A stretch of DNA of 64,000 nt from an uncultured Eubacteriales bacterium (GCA_900545495.1 UQZJ01000006.1:50460-114459); one strand, 5' to 3'. Positions 7,562-16,143 are shown, counted from the stretch's first letter. Translations and numbers: made by a program. The notes: generated by a model from the letters alone, not told the origin.

Positions 7562-8746
7562 TTACTTCAGGTTCTCGCGGATGGTCTGGCACAGGGCGGT
7601 GATACCCTGAACGATCTTCTCCTCCGGCATGCAGGAGTAGTTCAGACGCAGGGTGTTGTCGTGGCCGCCGTTAGGGAAGAAGGAGCCGCCGGGAACGAAG
7701 GCGACCTTCTTCTCAAGGCACTTCATCTGCAGATCCTTGGCGTTCATGTACTCGGGCAGCACGACCCATGCGAACAGACCGCCCTCGGGACGGGTGAAGG
7801 TGCAGGGCTCGGGCAGCTCCTTGGCCAGCGTCTCCAGCATCACGGCGCGGCGCTTCTTGTAGCACTCGCGGATGGTGTTGACGTGGGCGTCCAGATCGAA
7901 CATATCGATCCACTTGGAGGTCTCCATCTGGCCGACGGTGGAAGCCTGCAGGGAGGCTGCCTGCTCCATGAAGTTGTACTTGGCCAGGATCTCATCATCG
8001 GCGCAGACCCAGCCCAGACGATAGCCGGGCGCCAGGATCTTGGAGAAGGTACCCAGATAGATGACCAGGCCCTTGGTGTCCAGGCTCTTCAGAGCGGGCA
8101 TATACTCGCCCTCGAAGCGCAGCTCGCCGTAGGGGTTATCCTCGATCACGGGGATCTCGTACTTGTTGATGATGTCCATGAACTGGTGACGGCGCTCCAG
8201 ATCCCAGGTACGGCCGGTGGGGTTCTGGAAGTCGGGGATGACGTAGATCATCTTCACCCGCTCGGTGGTGGCCAGGATCTTCTCCAGCTCGGACATGATC
8301 ATGCCGCCGTCGTCGGTGGGGACTTCAATGAACTTGGGCTCGCAGGCCTTGAAGGCGTTGACGGCACCCAGATAGGAGGGGCTTTCCAGCAGCACCACAT
8401 CACCGGGGTTCAGGAACACGCGGGCGGAGAAATCCAGACCCTGCTGAGAACCGGAGGTTACCAGGATGTGATCCTTGTCGGTGTGGATATTGTTCTTTGC
8501 CAGCATACGCTCAGCGATCTGCTCGCGCAGACGGGGATAACCCTCGGTGGAAGAGTACTGCAGCGCCACGCGGCCATTTTCCTTCAGGACGGCCATGGAG
8601 GCCTCCATCATCTGCTCGACAGGGAACAGCTCGGGCGCGGGCATACCACCGGCGAAGGAGATGATATCGGGCTGTGCGGTCAGCTTCAGCAGCTCGCGGA
8701 TCTCGGAGCCCTTCAGCAGGTCCATTCTGCTTGCAAATTGTACCAT
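7562..8746 (-). CDS. PLP-dependent aminotransferase, class I/II (LysN/MocR-aminotransferase type)
   Basis: 394 residues, fold type I. Visible motifs are SGSQQGLD, IPDFQNPTG, EDNPYGELRF, the PLP-lysine region GTFSKILAPGYRLGW, and RLNYSC for the substrate-carboxylate Arg. It lacks the GntR DNA-binding domain of true MocR proteins. Relatives include 2-aminoadipate and branched-chain or aromatic aminotransferases. As first gene of the operon it would make the 2-oxoacid that the downstream enzyme oxidises. ATG 8746 is chosen because GGAGG sits 9 nt upstream. Confidence 0.92.
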   Translation of the reverse strand: MVQFASRMDLLKGSEIRELLKLTAQPDIISFAGGMPAPELFPVEQMMEASMAVLKENGRVALQYSSTEGYPRLREQIAERMLAKNNIHTDKDHILVTSGSQQGLDFSARVFLNPGDVVLLESPSYLGAVNAFKACEPKFIEVPTDDGGMIMSELEKILATTERVKMIYVIPDFQNPTGRTWDLERRHQFMDIINKYEIPVIEDNPYGELRFEGEYMPALKSLDTKGLVIYLGTFSKILAPGYRLGWVCADDEILAKYNFMEQAASLQASTVGQMETSKWIDMFDLDAHVNTIRECYKKRRAVMLETLAKELPEPCTFTRPEGGLFAWVVLPEYMNAKDLQMKCLEKKVAFVPGGSFFPNGGHDNTLRLNYSCMPEEKIVQGITALCQTIRENLK

Positions 8747-9012
8747 GAATGTTTTCCTCCTCAAATTTTATAGATTCCGTGAATGCACTTTTTGTTCCAC
8801 TTCGTACAGTACCAATTAAAGCACAAAACGGACACAAAGTAAATAAAGGGGAGGGGAGAAAAAAGGGGGCAATTTCATTTTCGGCATTCCCACCAAAAAA
8901 CACCGTGTTTGCCTCGTCAATTCCACAACGCATTTCAGTGAACCGGTCGGTGAACCGCTGCAAAACACCACATAGTAGGGCGGCGCAGGGTACGGCCTAC
9001 CAGTGGTAGGAA
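8747..9012. other. Intergenic region between divergent transcription units
   Basis: No gene is seen. It must hold the promoter of the aminotransferase operon, but no hexamer pair there is convincing (TATAAA on the minus strand near 8772 lacks a good -35). A short direct repeat GTGAACCG occurs near 8939 and 8951. Confidence 0.5.
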
Positions 9013-9041
9013 TTGCCTTTTTTCCGGCGGCGTGGTATACT
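9013..9041 (+). promoter_or_regulatory. Promoter of the 43-residue gene
   Basis: TTGCCT, 17-bp spacer ending TGG, TATACT. Confidence 0.75.
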
Positions 9042-9123
9042 GACGCTGCGGGCGGGGTACTGGCCCGCGCAGAAAAGAAAAAAACAGTCGGCTGTCCGGC
9101 AAGCGAAAAGGAGGCGCTCCCTC

Positions 9124-9255
9124 ATGAACAGAAAGAAAAGAGAATTCGCCGTGGCGCTGGCGCTGCTGAGTGCCAGCTCGGCGCTGTGCCTGCGCATCAT
9201 GAAAAAGGTGGATGAGAAGCTGCGCCGCGAGAAGGAGAAGCGGACGCGGAAGTGA
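9124..9255 (+). CDS. 43-residue basic small protein
   Basis: It has its own promoter, AAAAGGAGG at 9107-9113, an ATG and a terminator, so it is a complete transcription unit. The product has a basic N-terminus (MNRKKREF), a short hydrophobic stretch AVALALLSASSALCL, and a highly charged tail KKVDEKLRREKEKRTRK. It could be a single-span membrane peptide with a cytosolic basic tail. No family is recognised. Confidence 0.6.
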   Translation: MNRKKREFAVALALLSASSALCLRIMKKVDEKLRREKEKRTRK

Positions 9256-9286
9256 CGTAAGAAAGATGTAAGAAAGACGTAAGGAA
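9254..9286 (+). repeat. Three tandem 11-bp repeats
   Basis: GACGTAAGAAA, GATGTAAGAAA and GACGTAAGGAA follow each other head to tail, beginning at the stop codon of the small gene and ending just before its terminator. Confidence 0.7.
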
Positions 9287-9289
9287 ACG

Positions 9290-9322
9290 AAAAGCGAGAC
9301 GGCGCAAAGCCGTCTCGCTTTT
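9290..9322 (+). terminator. Terminator between convergent small gene and lipoprotein gene
   Basis: AAAAGCGAGACGGC/GCCGTCTCGCTTTT hairpin with A- and T-runs on both sides, so it can work in both directions. Confidence 0.88.
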
Positions 9323-9336
9323 GTCGTTCAGATGCT

Positions 9337-10113
9337 TCAGGCAGCAGCCTTGACCACGGAGGTGATGTGGGGGTTAGCACCGTTGTACCAGTACAGGAAG
9401 CCCTCCATGTCGACGACATCGCCCACGTTCAGACCCTTGACAGCCTCATACACGTCGGAGCCGGGGCCGCACAGGTAGCTCTCCACCACGAAGGTGTAGA
9501 TGGTGTCGTTCAGGGAGACATTGAAGTACAGATCGTCGCCCTCGCTGCCGGAGCCGTCCCAGTTGTACAGGAACGGAGCGCCCGCGTCATTGGAGGCGGC
9601 CACAGTCATGCCCTTGAAGGACACCTTCTCGTTCTGGTGCTGGATCAGCTCGTCGCTGCCCAGCAGGGAGGTCACGTCCAGCGCCTCGTAGGTCTTGGTG
9701 TCGCCATCCAGCACTTCCCAAGTGGCGTCGATGATCTCCACCTCGCCGGACCACTCGGCCTTATAGCCGCTGACGCGGATCTTGGCGCCCTCTACCAGCA
9801 TGGAGTCGTAATCCTCCTTGCTGCAGGGCATATTGTACAGGAAGTACGCGCCGTCATCGGCCTGGGTGTAGAACGTGGCCACGCCGACGCCGTCCTTCTC
9901 CCACCAGCCCTGACGGGCCTGGATGTAGGTCTCCACGGTGACGGGGGAATCCACAGCGGCCGCGTCGAACTCCGCGTGGGTCATGACAGTAACGGCGGCG
10001 TCGCCGCCCTCATCGGGGGTATCCTTGTCATCGGTCTGGTCCTCGGTCTTGCCGCAGCCAACGATGGACAGAGCCATCACCAGCGCCAGCAGAAGGGTCA
10101 AAAACTTTTTCAT
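9337..10113 (-). CDS. Lipoprotein with OB-fold-like domain repeats
   Basis: 258 residues. Signal peptide MKKFLTLLLALVMALS is followed by the lipobox IVGC (Cys20) and an acidic linker (TEDQTDDKDTPDEGGD). Two beta-rich segments (FDAAAVDSPVTVETYIQARQ, later ALDVTSLLGSDELIQ) resemble tandem OB-fold domains found in Firmicute surface lipoproteins. It would be anchored outside the membrane. It has its own promoter and is not part of the sugar operon. Function is unknown. Confidence 0.75.
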   Translation of the reverse strand: MKKFLTLLLALVMALSIVGCGKTEDQTDDKDTPDEGGDAAVTVMTHAEFDAAAVDSPVTVETYIQARQGWWEKDGVGVATFYTQADDGAYFLYNMPCSKEDYDSMLVEGAKIRVSGYKAEWSGEVEIIDATWEVLDGDTKTYEALDVTSLLGSDELIQHQNEKVSFKGMTVAASNDAGAPFLYNWDGSGSEGDDLYFNVSLNDTIYTFVVESYLCGPGSDVYEAVKGLNVGDVVDMEGFLYWYNGANPHITSVVKAAA

Positions 10114-10148
10114 GTTGCTTCTCCTCTTGTTTGTACCATAAAATGGGT

Positions 10149-10187
10149 AATAGGACGGGTGCGCTCAATGCACACCCGTCCTATTAT
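10149..10187 (-). terminator. Hairpin between the sugar ABC operon and the lipoprotein gene
   Basis: TAATAGGACGGGTG pairs with CACCCGTCCTATTA (about 14 bp). It probably ends the sugar operon, but the T-run is poor, and the hairpin overlaps the -10 of the downstream lipoprotein promoter, so it could also be an operator or 5' leader structure. Confidence 0.6.
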
Positions 10188-10210
10188 ACCGCATTCTGCA
10201 AATAAATCAA
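10183..10210 (-). promoter_or_regulatory. Promoter of the lipoprotein gene
   Basis: Minus strand TTGATT (10210-10205), 16-bp spacer, TATAAT (10188-10183). The -35 covers the stop codon of the upstream gene. Confidence 0.7.
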
Positions 10211-11817
10211 TGGCTGTTTTGACGGTTTTTCTTTTTGACCAGCTGTACACCGCCGTAAACGGCCATCAGTACCCACACGCCGCCCAGCGTAAAGAGCAGC
10301 GCCTTGGCGGGAGCGGGCAGGGGGCCAAGCGCCTGACTGCCGTCGGCGGCCAAGGTGCCCCGCTGATCCAGCCGGTACAGAGATGTGACGCTGTCGTACA
10401 GCTTCGCCATATACGCCGCGTCCACCGGCTCCTTGCGCCGGACGGACTTGGTCACATCCTCGATAAGCTGTCCCGCCGCGTTCCGCAGGGAGGCGGAGCC
10501 GTTGTACACCGGTGTGGTGAAGGTGTTGTCCACGTTGTCCAGCAGCAGCTTGGAGGCCTTGATCTTCACATCGTAGTGGAGCTTGTCGTCCGCGCCCTCC
10601 TGCGCCAGATAGTCCTGATAGGCGGCAGACTGCTGGGCCTTTGCCGTGACGGGGACGTAGCCCTCCGTCTGGGAGTAGGCGATCTGCACCTCGTTGGTCA
10701 GCAGGTACTGGGCGAACAGCCACGCGGCCAGCACCTCCTGGGGATCGTCCTTGTTGAACACGCACAATGACGGCCCCTGTGAGATCATCTGCGGGTGTGC
10801 GGGATCGAACTGCGGTACGGTCATCACCGCCGTCTCGAAATCCACATACTTGTCGGCGCTGATATCGCTCAGAGGTGCGTGGGAGCCCATCCATGTGGCG
10901 CCTGCGGTGGAGTCCACCGCGAACAGGCACTGTCCCGCGTTCAGAAAGTTGGCGGGGTAGCCGGAGATCTTGAAAGTGGAGAACGCGCCGCCGGCGGTGT
11001 GGGCGGCGATGCCGTACAGCAGCTCCTCGGTGGTGTCGTTGAAGATCTGCACCTCACCGCTGTCGGTGGAGTAGCCGGCGCCCTTCTGCCGCAGCATCTG
11101 GATCATCATGTTGTCCGTGGACTTGTAGATGAAGGGCAGCAGCACCTCCTGCCCGTTGACGGCGAAGGTGCCGTCGGGGTTTTTGGCGGCGGCCGCCGCA
11201 TCGGACACCTCCCACACAAAGTCCCACGTCAGCGTCTCCGGCAGCTCATAGCCCAGCGCCTCCACATAGGTCTTATTCACATAGCACGCCTCGGTGGAGC
11301 GCATGAACGGCACGGCGTAGTGACTGCCGGAAAAGCTGCACTCCGCCAGAAACTGGGGGATCATCTCCGCCTGCGTCGGCCCGTCGTACCGGAGGGCGCT
11401 GCCGCCCAGCCCGTACTGCTCGTCGGCAAACAGGGCGTCCAGCGGCGCCACCACATTGGCGCCGGTGAGGTAGGTGGCGATGTGGTCGGGGTAGGTGATG
11501 CACACGTTGGGCGTGGTGTTGGTGGCGATATTGGTGATCACGTCGTTGTAGATCTTACCGTAGTCGGTGTACAGCCGCAGCCGCACGGAGATGTTGGGAT
11601 ACAGCGCCTGAAAATCGTTGATGGCCTTGTTGTAGATATCCACCTGCGTCTTGTTGGTGTCGTTCTTGGCCCAGAACGTGATCTCATACTGCCGGGACTC
11701 GTCAAAGCTGTCCGGCACGGAGAAGGCGTTCTGCCCGCGGGAGCCGTGGCAGCCGCACAGCGTCAGCAGAGAGAGCAGCGCCAGCAGCAGCGCGGGGAGC
11801 CGCACTTTTTTCGTCAT
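10207..11817 (-). CDS. Sugar ABC transporter substrate-binding lipoprotein
   Basis: 536 residues, family 1 extracellular solute-binding protein. N-terminal signal with lipobox LTLCGC; binding-protein core from ITFWAKNDTNKTQVDIYN to GYVPVTAKA. It is longer than usual, and the C-terminus has a second hydrophobic helix (ALLFTLGGVWVLMAVYGGVQLV) followed by KKKNRQ, so it may be anchored at both ends. It is the last gene of the operon; its ATG overlaps the permease stop. The substrate is not identifiable, a carbohydrate or glycerol phosphate is likely. Confidence 0.9.
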   Translation of the reverse strand: MTKKVRLPALLLALLSLLTLCGCHGSRGQNAFSVPDSFDESRQYEITFWAKNDTNKTQVDIYNKAINDFQALYPNISVRLRLYTDYGKIYNDVITNIATNTTPNVCITYPDHIATYLTGANVVAPLDALFADEQYGLGGSALRYDGPTQAEMIPQFLAECSFSGSHYAVPFMRSTEACYVNKTYVEALGYELPETLTWDFVWEVSDAAAAAKNPDGTFAVNGQEVLLPFIYKSTDNMMIQMLRQKGAGYSTDSGEVQIFNDTTEELLYGIAAHTAGGAFSTFKISGYPANFLNAGQCLFAVDSTAGATWMGSHAPLSDISADKYVDFETAVMTVPQFDPAHPQMISQGPSLCVFNKDDPQEVLAAWLFAQYLLTNEVQIAYSQTEGYVPVTAKAQQSAAYQDYLAQEGADDKLHYDVKIKASKLLLDNVDNTFTTPVYNGSASLRNAAGQLIEDVTKSVRRKEPVDAAYMAKLYDSVTSLYRLDQRGTLAADGSQALGPLPAPAKALLFTLGGVWVLMAVYGGVQLVKKKNRQNSH

Positions 11818-12689
11818 CCCTTGGTGCCTCCTCTCGAAACGCCCTCCATGACCTTGTTGCGGAACAGGAGGAACAGCACGATCAGCGGCACGGAGATGAC
11901 CACCACCGCCGCCATCATGGCGGGGATATTCTCCCGCCCGAAGCCGTTTTCCCGGATGGCCTGAATGCCGTTGGACACCAGGAAGTAGTTCTCATCGTCG
12001 GTGATGAGGCGGGGCCATACATAGGAGTTCCAGCACTCGATGACCTTCAGGATGACGATGGTCACCACCGTGGGGCGGCAGATGGGCAGCATCACCTTCC
12101 ACAGGTACTTGAAGTCGGAGGTGCCGTCCACCTTGGCGGCGTAGTACAGCTCGTCGGGGATCTGGGCGAAGTTCTCCTTTAACAAATAGATGTAGAACAC
12201 CGACGTTACCGACGGCAGGATCAGGCCCCAGAACGTGTTGCGCAGGCCGGCGTCCGTGATGGTCACGAAGTTGGTGATGATGACCAGCTCATTGGGAATC
12301 ATCATCAGCGCCAGAAAGAGTGTAAAGGCCAGATGCTTGCCACGAAAATTCAGCCGCGCGAAGGCGAAGGCCGCCAGCGTGATGACCACCAACATGATGG
12401 CGGTGGTGGCCACGGTGAACACCAGTGTGTTCAGGAAGTAGCGAGCCAACGGCACGGCGGTGAAGGCGTCGTGGTAGTTTTGCAGCGTGGGGGACAGGGT
12501 GAAGAACGCGGGGATACGCTCGGCGCTGTACGCGCTGTAGCTCTTCACGGAGGTCAGCACCATCCAGTAGAAGGGGAACAGGACGATCACTGCCCACAGC
12601 GCCAACAGCACATAGGTGACGGCGCGGCGCACCGCTCGCCGGCGGCGTGCGGCCAGCTCGATCTTCTTATAATCGGTATGAGAGTCCAC
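11814..12689 (-). CDS. Sugar ABC transporter permease, MalG/UgpE type
   Basis: 291 residues, six predicted membrane spans. The cytoplasmic EAA loop is visible as ELYYAAKVDGTSDFKYLWKVMLP, which docks on the ATPase. The start is GTG 12689, 7 nt after GGAGG; the longer upstream reading frame is the shadow of the neighbouring permease. It pairs with the MalF-type permease directly upstream. Confidence 0.93.
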   Translation of the reverse strand: MDSHTDYKKIELAARRRRAVRRAVTYVLLALWAVIVLFPFYWMVLTSVKSYSAYSAERIPAFFTLSPTLQNYHDAFTAVPLARYFLNTLVFTVATTAIMLVVITLAAFAFARLNFRGKHLAFTLFLALMMIPNELVIITNFVTITDAGLRNTFWGLILPSVTSVFYIYLLKENFAQIPDELYYAAKVDGTSDFKYLWKVMLPICRPTVVTIVILKVIECWNSYVWPRLITDDENYFLVSNGIQAIRENGFGRENIPAMMAAVVVISVPLIVLFLLFRNKVMEGVSRGGTKG

Positions 12690-12703
12690 AGTGTCGCCTC
12701 CTC

Positions 12704-13594
12704 TCAATAGTGGACGTGCTTCCGGCTCACCAGCAGGTTGATGCAGGTGATGGTCAGCACGATGGCAAACAGGATAATGGCCGCCGCCGACGCAAAGGAC
12801 GGGTAGCCGCCGGAGTCGCCGTACAGCATATCGTAGATGTAGCCCACCATGGTGTTCATCCGGGCGGCGTTCAGGTCGGTGCCGAACAGGGCCACCGCGT
12901 CGCTGTACGCCTTGAACGCACCGATGAAGCCGGTGACCACCAGATAGAAGATCATGGGGGAGATCATGGGCAGGGTGATACGGGTGAAGATGCGCCGGCG
13001 GGAGGTGCCGTCGATGCGGGCGGCGTTGTAGTAGTCCTGCTTCACCGACGCCAGCGCGCTGGTGAGGATCAGGATCTTGAAGGGCAGCACCACCCACACG
13101 GTGTAGAAGCACAGCACAAACATCTTTGCCCAGTACGGCCCGTCGATAAAGTCCACGCCGGGACTGCCGAACCAGTGGAGCATCACGTTTACCAGACCGT
13201 CGGTATAGGCGGTCTTTTTGAACAGGATCATAAACACCAGACCTACCGCCAGCGTGTTGGTGACGTAGGGCAGGAAATACACCGTCTGGAACAGACCCCG
13301 CAGCTTTTCGATGGAGCTGAGCCCCAGCGAGATCAGCAGGGCAAGGCCGGTGGATACCGGTACGGTGATGATAACGAGGATGAAGGTGTTTTTCAGCGCC
13401 TGCAAAAAGTAGGGGTCACGCAGGACGTAGCGGTAGTTAAACAGACCCACGCCGGAAAACGTCTGGGACGCGGAGTTGTACCCCTCCTCAAAGGAGTACA
13501 CGAACACGTCCACCAGCGGGTAGACCATGAACACGCCCAGAAAGGCGATGGCGGGCAGCAGGTACAGCCAGCCCTTGGCATTTCGTTTGTCCAT
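12704..13594 (-). CDS. Sugar ABC transporter permease, MalF/UgpA type
   Basis: 296 residues, six membrane spans starting WLYLLPAIAFLGVFMVYPLV. The EAA loop is DYYNAARIDGTSRRRIFTRITLP. It is the second gene of the operon, 4 nt after the ATPase stop and 14 nt before the second permease start. Confidence 0.93.
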   Translation of the reverse strand: MDKRNAKGWLYLLPAIAFLGVFMVYPLVDVFVYSFEEGYNSASQTFSGVGLFNYRYVLRDPYFLQALKNTFILVIITVPVSTGLALLISLGLSSIEKLRGLFQTVYFLPYVTNTLAVGLVFMILFKKTAYTDGLVNVMLHWFGSPGVDFIDGPYWAKMFVLCFYTVWVVLPFKILILTSALASVKQDYYNAARIDGTSRRRIFTRITLPMISPMIFYLVVTGFIGAFKAYSDAVALFGTDLNAARMNTMVGYIYDMLYGDSGGYPSFASAAAIILFAIVLTITCINLLVSRKHVHY

Positions 13595-13598
13595 GGCG

Positions 13599-14702
13599 TC
13601 ACCTCAGGATGCAGTCCAGCCGCGTCTGCTCCTCCCGATGGAATAGGAACACCTTGTGGGGCTTTAGGGCAAAGCACACCGTTTCCCGGGTGGTATCTAC
13701 GCGGCTGTCGGCGTTGATGATGGCGCGGATGGCCGCGTTTTCACAGTCCGGGTGGGTGCATACCACACTGATATCCCGTCCCATGACCTCCACGCGGTCC
13801 AGCTTGCAGCACAGGGGACCGTCCTCCGCGAGGATAAAGCCCTCCGGCCGGATGGCGGCATATACCGGCTGATCGGCCGCACCGTCCACATCCAGTACTG
13901 CCGCGCCGCCTATGTACAGCCTGCCGCCCTCGATGCGCCCGTCAAAGACGTGGATGGGCGGCGTACCCAGAAATTTGGCGACGAACAGGTTCACCGGGTT
14001 GTCGTAGACCTCCTGCGGCTTGCCGATCTGCTGCACCACGCCGTCCTTCATCACCACGATCTCGTCGGAGATGCTCATGGCCTCCTCCTGGTCGTGGGTG
14101 ACGAACACGGTGGTCACGTTGGTCTGCCGCTGGATGCGGCGGATCTCCTCCCGTGTCTGAAGGCGCAGCCGTGCATCCAGATTGGACAGCGGCTCGTCCA
14201 GCAGCAGTACCCGGGGGCGTTTTACCAGTGCGCGGGCGATGGCCACACGCTGCTGCTGACCGCCGGACAGCTCGCTGGGCTTGCGGTCCATCAGACCCTC
14301 CAGCTGCACCAGCTTTGCCGCCTCCAGCGTCCGCTCCGCCATCTCCGCCTTGGTCAGCTTCTCCGCGCCCCGCAGGTTCTCCAGCGGGAACATGATGTTC
14401 TGCCGCACCGTCAGGTGGGGGTACAGCGCGTAGTTCTGGAACACCAGCCCCACGCCGCGATTCTCCGGCGGCAGATGGGTCACATCGTCCTCGCCGAAGA
14501 AGATCTGTCCCTCCGACGGCTCCAGCAGGCCGCTGATGAGGTTCAGCGCCGTGCTCTTGCCGCAGCCGGAGGGGCCCAGCAGACCGATGAGCTTCCCGTC
14601 GGGGATCTCAAAGGTGAAGTCATGGACGGCGACGATGTCGCCGCCCGCTTTTTTGTTGCGGTTGGGGAATCTCTTGGTCAGATGTTGCAGCACGACCTTC
14701 AT
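13599..14702 (-). CDS. Sugar ABC transporter ATP-binding protein, MsmK/UgpC type
   Basis: 367 residues. Walker A GPSGCGKST, Q-loop LVFQNYALYPH, signature LSGGQQQR, Walker B RVLLLDEPLSNLD and switch His in VFVTHDQEEA are all intact. The C-terminal third is the regulatory TOBE/OB region (YAAIRPEGF). Start 14702 is chosen because GGAGAAA lies 6 nt upstream. Having its own ATPase makes this a self-contained four-gene importer. Confidence 0.94.
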   Translation of the reverse strand: MKVVLQHLTKRFPNRNKKAGGDIVAVHDFTFEIPDGKLIGLLGPSGCGKSTALNLISGLLEPSEGQIFFGEDDVTHLPPENRGVGLVFQNYALYPHLTVRQNIMFPLENLRGAEKLTKAEMAERTLEAAKLVQLEGLMDRKPSELSGGQQQRVAIARALVKRPRVLLLDEPLSNLDARLRLQTREEIRRIQRQTNVTTVFVTHDQEEAMSISDEIVVMKDGVVQQIGKPQEVYDNPVNLFVAKFLGTPPIHVFDGRIEGGRLYIGGAAVLDVDGAADQPVYAAIRPEGFILAEDGPLCCKLDRVEVMGRDISVVCTHPDCENAAIRAIINADSRVDTTRETVCFALKPHKVFLFHREEQTRLDCILR

Positions 14703-14726
14703 GGCAGTTTCTCCTTGCCTGTATTT

Positions 14727-14761
14727 GACAGCCCTCCTCCTTGGGGGAGGAAAGGGCTGTC
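14727..14761 (-). other. Hairpin in the 5' leader of the sugar operon
   Basis: GACAGCCC...GGGCTGTC with inner CCTCC/GGAGG, ending 25 nt before the ATG. There is no T-run, so it is not a plain terminator. A -10-like TACAAT lies upstream on the minus strand near 14783. Confidence 0.45.
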
Positions 14762-14871
14762 TGTGATGTCCGCACCATTGTACCACACTCTGCGGCGTAA
14801 ATCTCCTGTTTTCGCAAAAGTTTCCGGAAATTTTTCCGCCCTCCCGTCAGGCGCCCGCCGCGCCGCCGGTA

Positions 14872-14903
14872 CATAGAATGAGGTGAGCCGTTTCCGGCTC
14901 ACC
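14872..14903 (+). promoter_or_regulatory. Possible sigma-E -10 and leader hairpin before cotJ
   Basis: CATAGAAT at 14872-14879 fits the sigma-E -10 (CATAnnnT); cotJ is sigma-E controlled in B. subtilis. No clear -35 is seen. GGTGAGCC/GGCTCACC (14882-14903) forms a hairpin just after it. Confidence 0.35.
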
Positions 14904-14933
14904 GATATCACCGTTTCAAAGGAGGAATTTCTC

Positions 14934-15440
14934 TTGTATATGGAGAGAACTGCCGCTGCTGCGGCGGCAGCACAGGACGGCGCGGCGCGGGAGATGACGG
15001 CCCGCAGCGACGCGGTCTGCCGCGAGATGGACGGACGCCTGCCGAAGGGCTGCGGCAACATGGTGTTTCCCTATATCGCCATGCAGCGCGAGGATGCCCC
15101 GCGCTACGAGGACAAGGAGGCGCTGCTGCAAGGCACGCTGTTCCCCGGTCTGGATCTGCCGTTCCGCAAGGAGCTGCGCTCCCGGTTTCCCAAGGTAAAC
15201 GAGGCGCTGCTGGAGCTGATGGCGCTGGACTTCGCCATTGACGAGCTGGGGCTGTACCTGACCACCCATCCCAACGACAAGCAGGCGCAGGAGCTGTACT
15301 GGGGCTACATCCGGCTGGGCCGGGAGGGGCGTGCGCGGTACGAGGAGGCCAACGGCCCGCTGTGCAAGACGGCTATCACCGAGGGCGGCTTCCGCTGGCT
15401 GGATGACCCGTGGCCTTGGGACAAAGGAGGGAACGACTGA
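14934..15440 (+). CDS. Fused spore-coat proteins CotJA-CotJB
   Basis: 168 residues. The first part ends in the CotJA signature EALLQGTLFPGLDLPFRK; directly after it comes a CotJB domain (LLELMALDFAIDELGLYLTTHP, tail WLDDPWPW). In other spore formers these are separate, adjacent genes; here one frame covers both, with no stop between. Start TTG 14934 lies 8 nt after AAAGGAGG; the ATG two codons on is at 14 nt. The stop overlaps cotJC (TGATG). The proteins belong to the inner coat. Confidence 0.85.
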   Translation: MYMERTAAAAAAAQDGAAREMTARSDAVCREMDGRLPKGCGNMVFPYIAMQREDAPRYEDKEALLQGTLFPGLDLPFRKELRSRFPKVNEALLELMALDFAIDELGLYLTTHPNDKQAQELYWGYIRLGREGRARYEEANGPLCKTAITEGGFRWLDDPWPWDKGGND

Positions 15441-16036
15441 TGTTTGTGTATGAAAAGAAGCTGCAATACCCGGTGAAGATCAAAAACGCCAACCCCAGAC
15501 TGGCGGCGCTGATCATTTCCCAGTACGGGGGGCCGGACGGGGAGCTGGGTGCATCCCTGCGTTACCTGAGCCAGCGCTACTCCATGCCCTACCCGGAGCT
15601 GAAGGGCTTGCTCACAGACATCGGCACGGAGGAGCTGGGGCATCTGGAGATGATCGGCACCATCGTCCACCAGCTGACCTGCAATCTGTCGGAGAAGGAC
15701 ATCAAGACCGCCGGCTTCGACGCCTACTTTGTGGATCACACCGCCGGTATCTATCCCGCCGCAGCCGCCGGCTTCCCGTGGAATGCGGCGTCCATGGCGG
15801 TCAAGGGCGACCTGATCGCCGATCTGACCGAGGACCTGGCGGCGGAGCAGAAGGCCCGCGTCACCTATGACAACATCCTGCGGCTCAGTGACGACCCGGA
15901 TGTCAACGATGTCATCAAATTCCTGCGCGCCCGGGAGATCGTGCATTTCCAGCGCTTCGGCGAGGGACTGCGGCTTGCGAAGGACCGCATGAGCGAGAAG
16001 AATATCTATTTTATCAACCCGTCCTTCGACAGTTGA
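15440..16036 (+). CDS. cotJC: Spore-coat manganese catalase-like protein CotJC
   Basis: 198 residues of the manganese catalase family. Ferritin-like four-helix metal ligands are visible in TDIGTEELGHLEMI (Glu-x-x-His) and in ELAAEQKAR-type and AREIVHFQRFGE segments (Glu...His). It begins MFVYEKKLQYPVKIK as other CotJC proteins do. Ribosome-binding site AAAGGAGG at 15423-15430. It is translated right after the CotJA-CotJB fusion. Confidence 0.94.
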   Translation: MFVYEKKLQYPVKIKNANPRLAALIISQYGGPDGELGASLRYLSQRYSMPYPELKGLLTDIGTEELGHLEMIGTIVHQLTCNLSEKDIKTAGFDAYFVDHTAGIYPAAAAGFPWNAASMAVKGDLIADLTEDLAAEQKARVTYDNILRLSDDPDVNDVIKFLRAREIVHFQRFGEGLRLAKDRMSEKNIYFINPSFDS

Positions 16037-16045
16037 CGGAACAAC

Positions 16046-16080
16046 ACAAGCCCCCTCCGGCGTCGCCGGAGGGGGCTTGT
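16046..16080 (+). terminator. Terminator after cotJC
   Basis: ACAAGCCCCCTCCGGCG pairs fully with CGCCGGAGGGGGCTTGT. T-rich sequence after it is short. Confidence 0.8.
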
Positions 16081-16143
16081 AGGCTTGTATATGTGTATCA
16101 ACGTAGGCCGCGGCGCAGAAAGCAAGACCCAAATACAGGGCGC

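Noticed and set aside
5386..7602. 738-codon open frame on the plus strand across the oxidoreductase operon
   Set aside because: It is antisense to five well-supported genes, has low-complexity His/Leu/Gly composition and no family motif; GC-rich codon use produces such shadows.
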